Shown here: positions 25,721 to 34,219 of the stretch, piece by piece
Position numbering within the stretch: position 1 is the stretch's first letter
Layout: every line of letters begins with the position of its first letter
Assembly (NCBI RefSeq): GCF_902491285.1
Contig: NZ_CABUHK010000004.1
Coordinates: forward strand, 1 to 64,000
Source: an uncultured Bacteroides sp.
GTDB taxonomy: Bacteria; Bacteroidota; Bacteroidia; Bacteroidales; Bacteroidaceae
Length of the DNA stretch: 64,000 nucleotides
Direction of reading: 5' to 3'
The notes under the pieces: model-generated
Databases searched by the model: none
Told to the model about the DNA's origin: nothing
What the model saw: the letters and a program-made list of their open reading frames with translations, nothing else
Position numbers and translations under genes: made by a program

Positions 25721-28006
25721 TTAGAAACGGAAAGTAATATGTGCCAGTATATTTGTGCCTGCCATCGGATAGAAGCGCGGGTCGTGTTTTATCACATACG
25801 CCTTTGTCTTATCTCCGTTTTCGTAAAGGGCAACGCTTTGCGAGTATCCGTTCGTTTCATATTTCGTATCGAACAGGTTGTAAACGGTAGCTCCTATGGT
25901 AATTCCTTTTGTGTGACGGGTCTTAAAGGAATACGACGCACTGAGATGGTTGACAAAATAGGCATCGAGCGAGTTTTCCTTTGTGCCGAAGTTGTCGAGA
26001 TACTGGCGGCTGACATATTGAGACTGGAGAGAAATTTCCAGTCCGTTGCTGCCGAGAGTAATCAGGCTGTTTCCTATAAAAGAAGGAGAGAAAGCGATAG
26101 GAGAGTTTCCCCCTTTAATTGCTGTCTGCGTCCATAAGTCATCAACGATTTCTCCATTCACCAGACTTTCATCATATACGTAACCCGTATAATCCTTAAT
26201 GCGGTTTTTACTCCATGTTCCATTGATGTCCCAACGTAACCAGTCGTTGAATTTAGCGCCCAACGTCAACTCGATTCCCATTCGGTAACTGTCTTTCACA
26301 TTTTCCGCCATGGCTTCACCTATATCATTGGTTTTCCCGTTCAATACTAATTGGTCGGTATAGTCCATATAATATAAATTGACACCTGCCGTAAACCATT
26401 CGTTGCGATAAGTGTATCCTAACTCATAATCCAGCAACTTTTCCGCTGTGGGATATTTGTCGAACATTCCGTCCGTATAGTTATTACGGGTAGGCTCTTT
26501 CTGTGCCACAGAAAAAGATGCATAGGCACTGTGGTTAGGATTGATTTGCCAAAAAAGTCCTGCTTTGGGATTAAAGAAGCTGAAATTCTCCCTGATATCT
26601 AGCCGCTGCAGGCGTTTAGGAGTTGCGGTGAAGTCCCATTTATCGTTATCTCCATCAATCGTATAATGGATATAACGATATTGCAGGTCGGCATAAGCGC
26701 TTAATCCGCCGGTTAGCTGATAATTAGCTTTCAGATAAATGTTGCCGTCCGTCTTTCCACCATTATTACGATAATATTCATGTTCAGGGTCGAGTTGTTC
26801 AGTGTAGTTTTTCACCCATATCACTTTTCCATAGTGGTCGTTACTGTATCGGTTCAGACCACCACCGAAAGAAGCGTTTAGTTTCTCGTTCTGATAATTC
26901 AATGAGAAGATACCACCGCCGAAGTCGCTATCCACTAACTTTTGGCGGACAAGATTCGTTTTCTTCTGCGGCTCACTATTGCCCGGGAGATAGAAAGGCT
27001 TCAATCCGTATTCTTCCAGGCTGCGTCCGTTTTTGTATTCTTGATAATAGCCGAAACCATTGGTATAATGGAAAGCAATATTCAGGTTCCATGCCGGAGA
27101 GAAAATATGATTAAGCAAAAGTTGATAGTGCGTTTGGCGGTAATTATCCATTTGGTCATCATAGAAACCGATGGGATTTCCTTTTCCTATATTGTCATCG
27201 AGGATGATTCCGTTCGGGTTGTATGTCCGGTCGTTCTCCAACTGCTCTTTGCTGATGCCGTCCCAAGCATGATAAGTCTTTTCTTTTCCACCGAAAGTAA
27301 TAAACTTAATCGTTGTATTTTCACCGAAATAACCGCCTTGTACGAAATACGATTTCAAGTCCGATGAGGCACGGTCACGGTAGCCGTCGCTCTGAATATT
27401 CGAGAGACGTGCGTCGAATGCCCAGTATTTATTAATCAGCCCGGTTCCTACTTTTACCGTTTCCTTATGTGTATTGAACGAGCCGTAAGAGCCGGAAACT
27501 TCCGCGTAAGGATTGGAAGAAATGCTCTGTGTACGCATATTGATGCTGGCACCGAATGCTCCCGAACCGTTGGTAGACGTTCCGGCACCCCGTTGAATCT
27601 GCATATCTTCCAGGGAAGAAGCGAAGTCGGGAGTATTTACCCAGAAGATGGCGTGGCTTTCGGAATCGTTCATCGGGATACCGTTGGCGGTGACATTGAT
27701 GCGGGTAGCATCTGTTCCGCGTACGCGGATGGTGGTATATCCTACGCCTGCTCCCGCGTCCGAAGTGGTCAATACGGAAGGAGTGGTAGACAAAAGGAAA
27801 GGAATATCCTGTCCGAAGTTCTGTTTGCTGATTTGCTCTCTTTTTACGTTGGTAAATGCCACCGGAGTTTTTGCCGTGGCACGGGTGGATACTACCTGCA
27901 CTTCTTGCAGGTTTACAACTTTCATACTATCCTTTGCACTCGTCTGTGCATGAACAGTGATGCCTGCGCCCAATAAGGCGATGGCCATCAATCCAATTTT
28001 TTTCAT
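25721..28006 (-). CDS. TonB-dependent receptor, predicted thiamine importer
   Basis: A 761-residue outer-membrane receptor with a signal peptide ending H-A-Q, a TonB box (V-V-N-L-Q-E-V-Q-V-V-S-T) and a plug domain with I-R-V-R-G-T-D-A-T-R and I-Q-R-G-A-G-T-S. The barrel ends in H-I-T-F-R-F. The start codon is only 14 bases after a TPP riboswitch, and the next two genes are a PnuT-like transporter and thiamine pyrophosphokinase. It therefore very probably brings thiamine or TPP across the outer membrane. The arrangement agrees with the thiamine acquisition operon described in B. thetaiotaomicron. Confidence 0.92.
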   Translation of the reverse strand: MKKIGLMAIALLGAGITVHAQTSAKDSMKVVNLQEVQVVSTRATAKTPVAFTNVKREQISKQNFGQDIPFLLSTTPSVLTTSDAGAGVGYTTIRVRGTDATRINVTANGIPMNDSESHAIFWVNTPDFASSLEDMQIQRGAGTSTNGSGAFGASINMRTQSISSNPYAEVSGSYGSFNTHKETVKVGTGLINKYWAFDARLSNIQSDGYRDRASSDLKSYFVQGGYFGENTTIKFITFGGKEKTYHAWDGISKEQLENDRTYNPNGIILDDNIGKGNPIGFYDDQMDNYRQTHYQLLLNHIFSPAWNLNIAFHYTNGFGYYQEYKNGRSLEEYGLKPFYLPGNSEPQKKTNLVRQKLVDSDFGGGIFSLNYQNEKLNASFGGGLNRYSNDHYGKVIWVKNYTEQLDPEHEYYRNNGGKTDGNIYLKANYQLTGGLSAYADLQYRYIHYTIDGDNDKWDFTATPKRLQRLDIRENFSFFNPKAGLFWQINPNHSAYASFSVAQKEPTRNNYTDGMFDKYPTAEKLLDYELGYTYRNEWFTAGVNLYYMDYTDQLVLNGKTNDIGEAMAENVKDSYRMGIELTLGAKFNDWLRWDINGTWSKNRIKDYTGYVYDESLVNGEIVDDLWTQTAIKGGNSPIAFSPSFIGNSLITLGSNGLEISLQSQYVSRQYLDNFGTKENSLDAYFVNHLSASYSFKTRHTKGITIGATVYNLFDTKYETNGYSQSVALYENGDKTKAYVIKHDPRFYPMAGTNILAHITFRF

Positions 28007-28020
28007 CTTGCTTATTAATT

Positions 28021-28094
28021 AGTTCTCTACGCCGGCATTACCCGGTTCAGATTCTATGGGTATGTTCTCAGCCCGTCATGTTAAGGCACCCCTA
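28021..28094 (-). promoter_or_regulatory. TPP (THI-box) riboswitch
   Basis: On the minus strand the conserved blocks occur in order: GGGGTGCC (28085-28092), GGGCTGAGA (28066-28074), ACCC, and GAACCGGGTAATGCCGGCGT (complement of 28029-28048). The 3' end is only 14 bases from the receptor ATG, so ligand binding most likely masks the ribosome site instead of forming a distant terminator. Confidence 0.96.
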
Positions 28095-28109
28095 CCAGTG
28101 AATCGGTGA

Positions 28110-28141
28110 CAAAATTACGGTTTTGGCGGGAGTAAAGCAAA
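28110..28141 (-). promoter_or_regulatory. Promoter of the thiamine operon
   Basis: Minus strand: TTTG (28138-28141), 20 bases, TAATTTTG (28110-28117), a complete -33/-7 match. Transcription starts about at 28103, at the outer edge of the riboswitch. Confidence 0.75.
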
Positions 28142-28170
28142 AAAAACTTTTAGATTTACTAAAAACAATA

Positions 28171-28178
28171 TAACTTTG
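28171..28178 (+). promoter_or_regulatory. -7 element of the mscS-type gene
   Basis: TAACTTTG matches TANNTTTG, 53 bases before the ATG. Confidence 0.45.
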
Positions 28179-28231
28179 TAATTTGTTGAAATTGCAAGAC
28201 AATAGATTATTCATTTTAATAACATCTCTTT

Positions 28232-29143
28232 ATGCTACTCTTATTTCAAGCAACAGCGACGCAGGTTGCGGATTCTACGCAAGTGGTCGCAGATAAATTA
28301 GTGGAACAAGCGATAGCCAATGCGGACGGATTGGATAAGCTCTCGCTTATAACCCAGCAACTGATAGATTTCGGTATTCGTGCTGGCGAACGTATTCTGA
28401 TTGCGGTGCTTGTTTTCATTGTGGGACGCTTCCTAATTTCGATGCTCAACAAGTTTATCAGGCGTCTGATGGACAGACGGAAAGTGGATATCAGTATCAA
28501 GACTTTCGTCAAGAGTCTGGTAAACATTCTGTTGACTATCTTATTGATAATCTCGGTAGTGGGAGCTTTGGGAGTGGAGACAACTTCGTTTGCTGCTTTG
28601 CTGGCTTCTGCCGGTGTGGCTGTAGGTATGGCATTGTCCGGCAATCTGCAGAACTTTGCAGGCGGGCTGATTGTGCTACTGTTCAAACCTTATAAGGTAG
28701 GCGACTGGATTGAGAGTCAGGGAGTTTCCGGAACGGTGAAAGAAATCCAGATATTCCACACGATTCTGACTACAGGAGACAATAAGACAATCTATATACC
28801 GAATGGTGCTATGAGTAGCGGAGTGGTGACAAACTACAATACGCAGGTAACCCGCCGTATAGAATGGATTGTCGGCATTGACTACGGCGAAGATTATAAT
28901 AAGGTACAGCAAATTGTCCGTGACATATTGGTTGCCGATTCGCGTATTCTGAACAAGCCTGCTCCGTTTATAGCTCTTCATGCACTGGATGCCAGCAGCG
29001 TGAATGTAGTGATTCGCGTGTGGGTGAACAGTGGAGATTATTGGGGAGTATATTTCGATATTAATAAGGCAATTTATGAAACCTTTAATGAGAAAGGCAT
29101 CAATTTCCCATTCCCGCAACTTACGGTACATCAGGGTAACTGA
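28232..29143 (+). CDS. Small-conductance mechanosensitive channel (MscS family)
   Basis: A 303-residue inner-membrane channel that releases solutes on hypo-osmotic shock. Three hydrophobic segments (about 52-75, 90-112, 115-150) end in the glycine/alanine-rich pore helix A-S-A-G-V-A-V-G-M-A-L. This leads into the MscS beta domain with P-Y-K-V-G-D-W-I-E and the C-terminal alpha/beta domain. An amphipathic, glutamine- and aspartate-rich segment of about 45 residues comes first. It is monocistronic, with its own -7 box and a terminator. Confidence 0.94.
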   Translation: MLLLFQATATQVADSTQVVADKLVEQAIANADGLDKLSLITQQLIDFGIRAGERILIAVLVFIVGRFLISMLNKFIRRLMDRRKVDISIKTFVKSLVNILLTILLIISVVGALGVETTSFAALLASAGVAVGMALSGNLQNFAGGLIVLLFKPYKVGDWIESQGVSGTVKEIQIFHTILTTGDNKTIYIPNGAMSSGVVTNYNTQVTRRIEWIVGIDYGEDYNKVQQIVRDILVADSRILNKPAPFIALHALDASSVNVVIRVWVNSGDYWGVYFDINKAIYETFNEKGINFPFPQLTVHQGN

Positions 29144-29156
29144 TGACTGCATATAA

Positions 29157-29200
29157 CAAAAAGGAGGGAGCTTCACTGAAAGTGGGGCTCTCTCCTTTTT
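29157..29200. terminator. Terminator after the mscS-type gene, bidirectional
   Basis: AAAAAGGAGGGAG pairs with CTCTCTCCTTTTT (one G-T pair) around a 17-base loop. A run on the left and T run on the right allow use from both strands. Confidence 0.85.
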
Positions 29201-29241
29201 GTCATAAAAAACTTGTCTGGTGTGATTAAATAAAATTTCTT

Positions 29242-29481
29242 TTATCTGATACCGAAGTCTTCGGCCAGTTCATATCTATCTTCTTTGATTCCCAATACGT
29301 GGTTGATCTTCCTTCTTTTCTCAAGGTTTTTAAAGTAGTCTCCCACAACTTGATAGAGGTCAAAGTTGGTAGTGGAACCAGCGGCTAAATCGAGTGACTC
29401 CACCATCTTCTCCACGGCCTGATGGATTTTCTCTGCGTCTATCAGATGCAGTTCGTTGCTGTGTATTAAATATTTTTCCAT
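29242..29481 (-). CDS. Small conserved-looking protein of unknown function
   Basis: A 79-residue soluble, highly charged and mostly helical protein: M-E-K-Y-L-I-H-S-N-E-L-H-L at the start, then E-K-M-V-E-S-L and K-N-L-E-K-R-R-K. No motif was recognised. It ends close to the bidirectional terminator and starts 75 bases after the metY stop. A palindrome GTTATA-TCGT-TATAAC (29499-29514) lies in its leader. Coding is supported by codon character and by the bounded position, not by known homology. Confidence 0.6.
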   Translation of the reverse strand: MEKYLIHSNELHLIDAEKIHQAVEKMVESLDLAAGSTTNFDLYQVVGDYFKNLEKRRKINHVLGIKEDRYELAEDFGIR

Positions 29482-29556
29482 GGCTGCAATGTTTTAATGT
29501 TATATCGTTATAACGTTTCACAGTGACGGAAAGTTCAATGCACAAATTACTGCATT

Positions 29557-30843
29557 TTAGATTTTGGCAAGAGCTTGTTCCAGGTCGGCAATCAAATCAT
29601 CAATATGTTCCGTTCCGATAGACAAGCGGACAGTGCCCGGATAAATTTCCTGTTCGACAAGTTCCTGTGTATTTAGTTGTGAGTGAGTGGTGCTTGCAGG
29701 ATGAATCACGAGCGACTTCACATCGGCAACATTGGCAAGCAGTGAGAATATCTCCAGACTGTCAATGAAACGGTGCGCCTCTTTCTGTCCGCCCTTTACT
29801 TCGAAAGTAAAGATAGAACTTGCACCGTTCGGGAAGTAACGCTGATATAATGCATGGTCGGGATGATTGGGCAATGACGGGTGATTCACTTTCTTTACTT
29901 TCGGATGATTGTTTAAGAAATTCACGACTTTCAGCGCGTTTTCCACATGACGTTCTACACGCAATGAGAGAGTTTCCAGCCCTTGCAATAGGATAAAAGC
30001 GTTGAACGGGCTGATAGTTGCTCCCGTGTCACGCAGCAGAATGGCACGTATGCGGACAGCGTAAGCGGCTGGGCCGGCAGCATCTACAAAGCGTACTCCG
30101 TGATAGCAAGGATCCGGTTCGGTGAGTTGTGGGAACTTGCCGGAAGCTACCCAGTCAAATTTGCCGGAATCGACGATCACTCCGCCTAGTGATGACCCGT
30201 GTCCGCCAATGAATTTTGTTGCTGAATGTACCACGATATCTGCTCCATGTTCGATGGGACGGATTAAATAAGGAGTGCCGAATGTATTGTCTATAATCAA
30301 AGGAATCTTGTGGCGGTGAGCTATTTCGGATACGGCTTCTATATCAATGATATTGGAATTCGGGTTACCTAATGTCTCAATAAATACCGCTTTGGTATTC
30401 TCCTGGATAGCTTTTTCAAAGTTGGATAAATCGCTCGGATCAACAAAAGTCGTTGTGATGCCATAGCTGGGTAGGGTATGTGCCAATAGATTGTAACTTC
30501 CGCCATAGATAGTCTTGGCTGCTACAATATGGTCACCGGCGCGGGTAATGTTCTCGAATGCATAAGTGATTGCGGCAGCACCGGAAGCAACTGCCAGACC
30601 GGCTACACCTCCTTCAAGGGCGGCTACGCGTTGTTCAAAAACTCCTTGGGTGGAGTTAGTCAGACGACCGTAGATATTCCCTGGATCTTGCAGGCCGAAA
30701 CGGGCGGCTGCGTGAGCCGAATTGTGAAATACATAAGAAGTAGTCTGGTAAATAGGTACTGCACGGGCATCAGTTGCCGGGTCTGCCTGTTCCTGTCCTA
30801 CATGTACCTGTAAAGTCTCGAAGTGTAAATTCCTTGTTGCCAT
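29557..30843 (-). CDS. metY: O-acetylhomoserine sulfhydrylase
   Basis: PLP enzyme making homocysteine directly from O-acetylhomoserine and sulfide. The 428-residue length and the [11 protein letters not shown] start are typical of MetY. The PLP lysine lies in [12 protein letters not shown], and S-R-x-x-N-P-type contacts are represented by G-R-L-T-N-S-T. It pairs with MetA at 5.4 kb, whose Glu111 predicts acetyl-CoA use. It has its own promoter and is divergent from an Lrp-type regulator that may control it. Confidence 0.95.
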   Translation of the reverse strand: MATRNLHFETLQVHVGQEQADPATDARAVPIYQTTSYVFHNSAHAAARFGLQDPGNIYGRLTNSTQGVFEQRVAALEGGVAGLAVASGAAAITYAFENITRAGDHIVAAKTIYGGSYNLLAHTLPSYGITTTFVDPSDLSNFEKAIQENTKAVFIETLGNPNSNIIDIEAVSEIAHRHKIPLIIDNTFGTPYLIRPIEHGADIVVHSATKFIGGHGSSLGGVIVDSGKFDWVASGKFPQLTEPDPCYHGVRFVDAAGPAAYAVRIRAILLRDTGATISPFNAFILLQGLETLSLRVERHVENALKVVNFLNNHPKVKKVNHPSLPNHPDHALYQRYFPNGASSIFTFEVKGGQKEAHRFIDSLEIFSLLANVADVKSLVIHPASTTHSQLNTQELVEQEIYPGTVRLSIGTEHIDDLIADLEQALAKI

Positions 30844-30887
30844 AATCGTATGTTTTTTGAAGTTAAATAATCGTTTCTATTTTCTTG

Positions 30888-30919
30888 CAAAGTTATGTCG
30901 GGTGGAGTAATCGAACAAG
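30888..30919 (-). promoter_or_regulatory. Promoter of metY
   Basis: Minus strand: CTTG (30916-30919), 20 bases, TAACTTTG (30888-30895). The -7 box is exact and the spacing fits; the -33 box is one base off TTTG. Confidence 0.65.
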
Positions 30920-30946
30920 ATGTGATGAAAATATAGAAAATAATAC

Positions 30947-30954
30947 TATTTTTG
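30947..30954 (+). promoter_or_regulatory. -7 element of the Lrp-type gene
   Basis: TATTTTTG matches TANNTTTG; transcription would begin near 30960, just before a palindrome. Confidence 0.5.
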
Positions 30955-30966
30955 TGCTGTTGTACA

Positions 30967-30988
30967 GAATGAATGGTTTGATTCATTC
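30967..30988. promoter_or_regulatory. Palindrome GAATGAAT-N6-ATTCATTC, candidate Lrp operator
   Basis: A perfect 8-base inverted repeat just downstream of the -7 box of the Lrp-type gene. A second AT-rich near-palindrome (AGAATATTATTCT) sits at the start codon. The placement suits autorepression. Confidence 0.55.
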
Positions 30989-31020
30989 CTGAATTTTACC
31001 TTTTAGAAGAATATTATTCT

Positions 31021-31491
31021 ATGAGTGCATTGGAGAAACTGGATAAAGTGGATTTGCAAATACTTCGTACTTTGCAAGAGAATGCCCGTCTGACTACCAA
31101 AGAGCTGGCTGCCCGGGTGAGTTTGTCATCAACCCCTGTATTCGAACGTCTCAAACGGCTCGAAAGTGGCGGTTATATAAAGAAGTATATTGCCGTACTC
31201 GATGCGGAAAAGTTGAATCAGGGATTTGTGGTATTTTGCAGCGTGAAGCTCAGACGGCTGAACAGGGATATTGCGGCTGAGTTTACACGAATCATACAGG
31301 ATATTCCCGAAGTGACCGAGTGTTATAATATATCGGGCAGCTATGATTATCTGTTGAAGATTCATGCGCCCAATATGAAATATTATCAGGAGTTTATTCT
31401 GAATGTATTGGGGACGATTGATAGTCTTGGCTCATTGGAAAGTACCTTTGTTATGGCTGAGGTAAAACACCGGTATGGAATACATATTTAG
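31021..31491 (+). CDS. Lrp/AsnC family transcriptional regulator
   Basis: A 156-residue regulator. The N-terminal helix-turn-helix runs D-L-Q-I-L-R-T-L-Q-E-N-A-R, T-K-E-L-A-A-R-V-S-L-S, T-P-V-F-E-R-L-K-R-L-E (about 11-55). A RAM/Lrp effector domain follows (V-T-E-C-Y-N-I-S-G-S-Y-D-Y-L-L-K). Such proteins bind amino acids and form octamers. Being divergent from metY, with a perfect palindrome at its own start, it is a candidate regulator of methionine synthesis and of itself. The effector is unknown. Confidence 0.92.
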   Translation: MSALEKLDKVDLQILRTLQENARLTTKELAARVSLSSTPVFERLKRLESGGYIKKYIAVLDAEKLNQGFVVFCSVKLRRLNRDIAAEFTRIIQDIPEVTECYNISGSYDYLLKIHAPNMKYYQEFILNVLGTIDSLGSLESTFVMAEVKHRYGIHI

Positions 31492-31599
31492 TGTTCTAAA
31501 TATGTTATGTAACACACTTAACTTCTTTTTACATATCTGTAATCCCAGTTAGGAACAACATCTTTATTTTTATCCAAAAGCTGGAATGATATTTCAAAT

Positions 31600-32421
31600 A
31601 TGGAAAATATGTTGCCAAATATGGAAAACACAGAGCAAAGTCCGGAAAAACCGGACGATAATTATAAAGTGCCTAATTTAGAAAAAGGTATTGCAGTGAT
31701 AGAGTATCTTTCTTCACGGGCAGAAGGAGAAACGCTGCAGGGAATCAAATTGGCGCTTGATATATCGCAGACTACCGCTTATCGTATCTTGAATACATTA
31801 GTACGATTGGATTATCTTTCTTTTAGTGAAGACACCAGGCGATATAAGTTGACCCGTAAATTGCTGACTTTGGGTTTCCGTGCATTGAATGAGCATAATC
31901 TGTTGGAAACAGTCCTGCCGCATTTGCGTGATTTGAGAGACAGGGTGAAAGAGACTGCCTGCTTTGGTGTATTGGGGGATGAAAAAGGCATTTTTATTGA
32001 ACAGGCACGGGGACATCATGCGTTTTGTTTTGTCCTGTCGCCAGGCAAACCTTTTGAACTGCATTGTTCCGCACCGGGAAAGGCAATTATGGCTTATCTG
32101 CCTGTTACTGTCCGGAACCGTTATCTTTCTTATATGACTTTCACTCGTTATAATTCACGTACTATTACTTCACGGGAGGCGTATCTGGAAGAACTGGAAA
32201 AAGTTTATCAGCAGGGATATGCTTTGGATAATGAAGAGGAACTGAGCGGAGTGATTTGTGTCGGTGCGCCTGTGCTGAATTATACGGGATATCCTTGTGG
32301 CTCTATTTGGATTTCGGGACCCAAAGACCGGCTGACGGAAGAACAGTTACGTACTACTATCTTGATTGTCAAAGAGATTGCCGGACAAATATCTGTCGGA
32401 CTGGGGTACAGAAGAATTTAA
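31600..32421 (+). CDS. IclR family transcriptional regulator
   Basis: A 273-residue regulator. The winged helix lies around 27-85 (L-Q-G-I-K-L-A-L-D-I-S-Q-T-T-A-Y-R-I-L-N-T-L). The IclR effector domain follows, with C-S-A-P-G-K-A-I-M-A-Y-L (about 158-169) and E-E-L-S-G-V-I-C-V-G-A-P-V. IclR proteins usually sense aromatic acids, sugar acids or glyoxylate-type metabolites. It stands 29 bases ahead of the cytochrome operon and is co-directional, so it is the likely local regulator. The start may be 31600 or 31621: both ATGs sit within copies of a 13-base direct repeat, CAAATATGGAAAA (31595 and 31616). Confidence 0.9.
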   Translation: MENMLPNMENTEQSPEKPDDNYKVPNLEKGIAVIEYLSSRAEGETLQGIKLALDISQTTAYRILNTLVRLDYLSFSEDTRRYKLTRKLLTLGFRALNEHNLLETVLPHLRDLRDRVKETACFGVLGDEKGIFIEQARGHHAFCFVLSPGKPFELHCSAPGKAIMAYLPVTVRNRYLSYMTFTRYNSRTITSREAYLEELEKVYQQGYALDNEEELSGVICVGAPVLNYTGYPCGSIWISGPKDRLTEEQLRTTILIVKEIAGQISVGLGYRRI

Positions 32422-32450
32422 GTAATAACGCTATAAAAACACCGAATACT

Positions 32451-34208
32451 ATGATAAGGAACTTTTTGTTGATTTGTCTTCTTGGTTGTGGCATATCCAT
32501 GGTTATGGCCGGAAATCCGCCTTTCTTTACTACAGGTACTGCCGTCAATGGAAAAGGCGAATTGTTGATGACTCAAAAAGGAACAAAGCGGCTGGATGTT
32601 TTTGCTGCTGACGGGAAAAAACTGCTGCGCTCGTATCCGTTCAAAGAAACTCCCACAGGGCTGCTGCTTGATGGAGATAAGGCGTATGTGACTACTTTCG
32701 GGAAAACCGGGCAACTGGAGGTGCTGTCGTTGAAGTCGGGACAAGTGGAAACTGTGATTCCTGTCGGTTCGGGAGCTTGTTACCCTCTATTTGCTGCGGA
32801 CAAGAAGCATATATATGTGTGTAACCAGTTTGCCAATACGGTAAGCGAGATAGATCCCGTAGCATGTAAGGTGGTAAGAAATGTGAAGGTCTTGCGTGAA
32901 CCAAGGTCTGCCATATTCAGTAAAGACGGACGGTATATGTTTGTAGCAAACTTCTTGCCGGCGCAACGGGCTGACCTGAATATAGTGGCTGCTTGTGTAT
33001 CGGTAATTGATATGAGAAGTTTCACTAAGGTGAAAGACATCCAACTGGCGAATGGCAGTAATGCTTTGCGGGATATGTGCATTACTCCCGATGGTAAATA
33101 TATTTATGTATCGCATAATTTAGGACGTTTTATGGTACCTACTTCGCAATTGCAGCAAGGGTGGATGAATACAAGTGCTTTTAGCATCATCGATGTGGAA
33201 AAGCAGGAGTTTGAAGGTGCCGTATTGGTGGACGAACCCGACCGGGGGGCCGCCGGTGTATGGGGCATTGCCTGTGATGAGAGGTATGTCTACATAACTC
33301 ATAGCGGAACGCACGAGGTAAGTGTTATCGACCATCCCCGGATGCTGGATAAATTCCAGCGTTGTGAGGACAAAAGCCGTTTGGACTACGACCTGACTTT
33401 TCTCTATGGCCTTCGTAAGAGGATACCTTTACAGGGCAACGGTCCGCGTAATTTTCTTGTCTCAAATAATAAATTGATTATTCCTACATATTTTGCCGAT
33501 ATATTAAATATAGTGGATGTGAATACGTTGTCGGTAACTGCCGTCACTATGAATGTAGGGCGTACCGAGACAAAAGAACAAAAAGGAGAGAAATATTTCA
33601 ATGACGCGGGGCATTGTTATCAAGGTTGGCAAAGTTGTAACGGATGTCACCCCGGAGATGGCCGTACGGACGGTATGAACTGGGACTTGATGAATGACGG
33701 GGTGGGTAATCCTAAAAACTGCAAGAGCTTGCTTTATAGTCATGTGACACCTCCTAACATGATTTCGGGGATTCGTGCGAAAGCCGAAGTCGCCGTACGT
33801 GCAGGATTCCGGTATATTCAGTTTTATGAACCCGAAGAAGATATGGCCGAGTGTGTGGATGCGTATATGAGATCTTTGCGTCCGGTTTCCAGCCCGTACT
33901 TGATAAACGGAGAGTTGTCGGAAAAAGCTAAAGCGGGAAGAAAAGTCTTTGAAAAACTGAAATGCGGTGAATGTCATAGCGGACCTTTGTACACCGATAT
34001 GAAAATGCATCGGATTGGTGAAGATATAGAGTTTGAGAAAGGCTGGGATACACCTACGCTGGTGGAATGTTGGCGTACAGCTCCTTATTTGTTTGACGGG
34101 CGTGCTGAAACAATGCAGGAAGTATTCGAAGTTCACAAGCATGGAATTGACAGGAAGGTTTCAAAAAAAGAAATTGAAGAATTGACCGAATATGTAAATT
34201 CACTTTAA
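32451..34208 (+). CDS. Beta-propeller di-heme cytochrome c (YVTN + cytochrome-peroxidase-like)
   Basis: A 585-residue exported protein. The frame is open from 32256, but the ATG at 32451 begins a good signal peptide (M-I-R-N-F-L-L-I-C-L-L...M-A-G). Residues of about 25-380 form a YVTN/NHL-type beta-propeller (I-P-V-G-S-G, Y-V-C-N-Q-F-A-N-T-V-S, Y-I-Y-V-S-H-N). The C-terminal third carries two c-type haem sites, C-N-G-C-H (396-400) and C-G-E-C-H (505-509), in a MauG/cytochrome c peroxidase-like setting (P-P-N-M-I-S-G, T-P-T-L-V-E-C-W-R-T-A-P-Y-L-F-D-G). It probably oxidises or carries electrons for a periplasmic substrate. It stands first among the six genes that follow the IclR gene. Confidence 0.85.
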   Translation: MIRNFLLICLLGCGISMVMAGNPPFFTTGTAVNGKGELLMTQKGTKRLDVFAADGKKLLRSYPFKETPTGLLLDGDKAYVTTFGKTGQLEVLSLKSGQVETVIPVGSGACYPLFAADKKHIYVCNQFANTVSEIDPVACKVVRNVKVLREPRSAIFSKDGRYMFVANFLPAQRADLNIVAACVSVIDMRSFTKVKDIQLANGSNALRDMCITPDGKYIYVSHNLGRFMVPTSQLQQGWMNTSAFSIIDVEKQEFEGAVLVDEPDRGAAGVWGIACDERYVYITHSGTHEVSVIDHPRMLDKFQRCEDKSRLDYDLTFLYGLRKRIPLQGNGPRNFLVSNNKLIIPTYFADILNIVDVNTLSVTAVTMNVGRTETKEQKGEKYFNDAGHCYQGWQSCNGCHPGDGRTDGMNWDLMNDGVGNPKNCKSLLYSHVTPPNMISGIRAKAEVAVRAGFRYIQFYEPEEDMAECVDAYMRSLRPVSSPYLINGELSEKAKAGRKVFEKLKCGECHSGPLYTDMKMHRIGEDIEFEKGWDTPTLVECWRTAPYLFDGRAETMQEVFEVHKHGIDRKVSKKEIEELTEYVNSL

Positions 34209-34219
34209 GTAGCAGGTTT

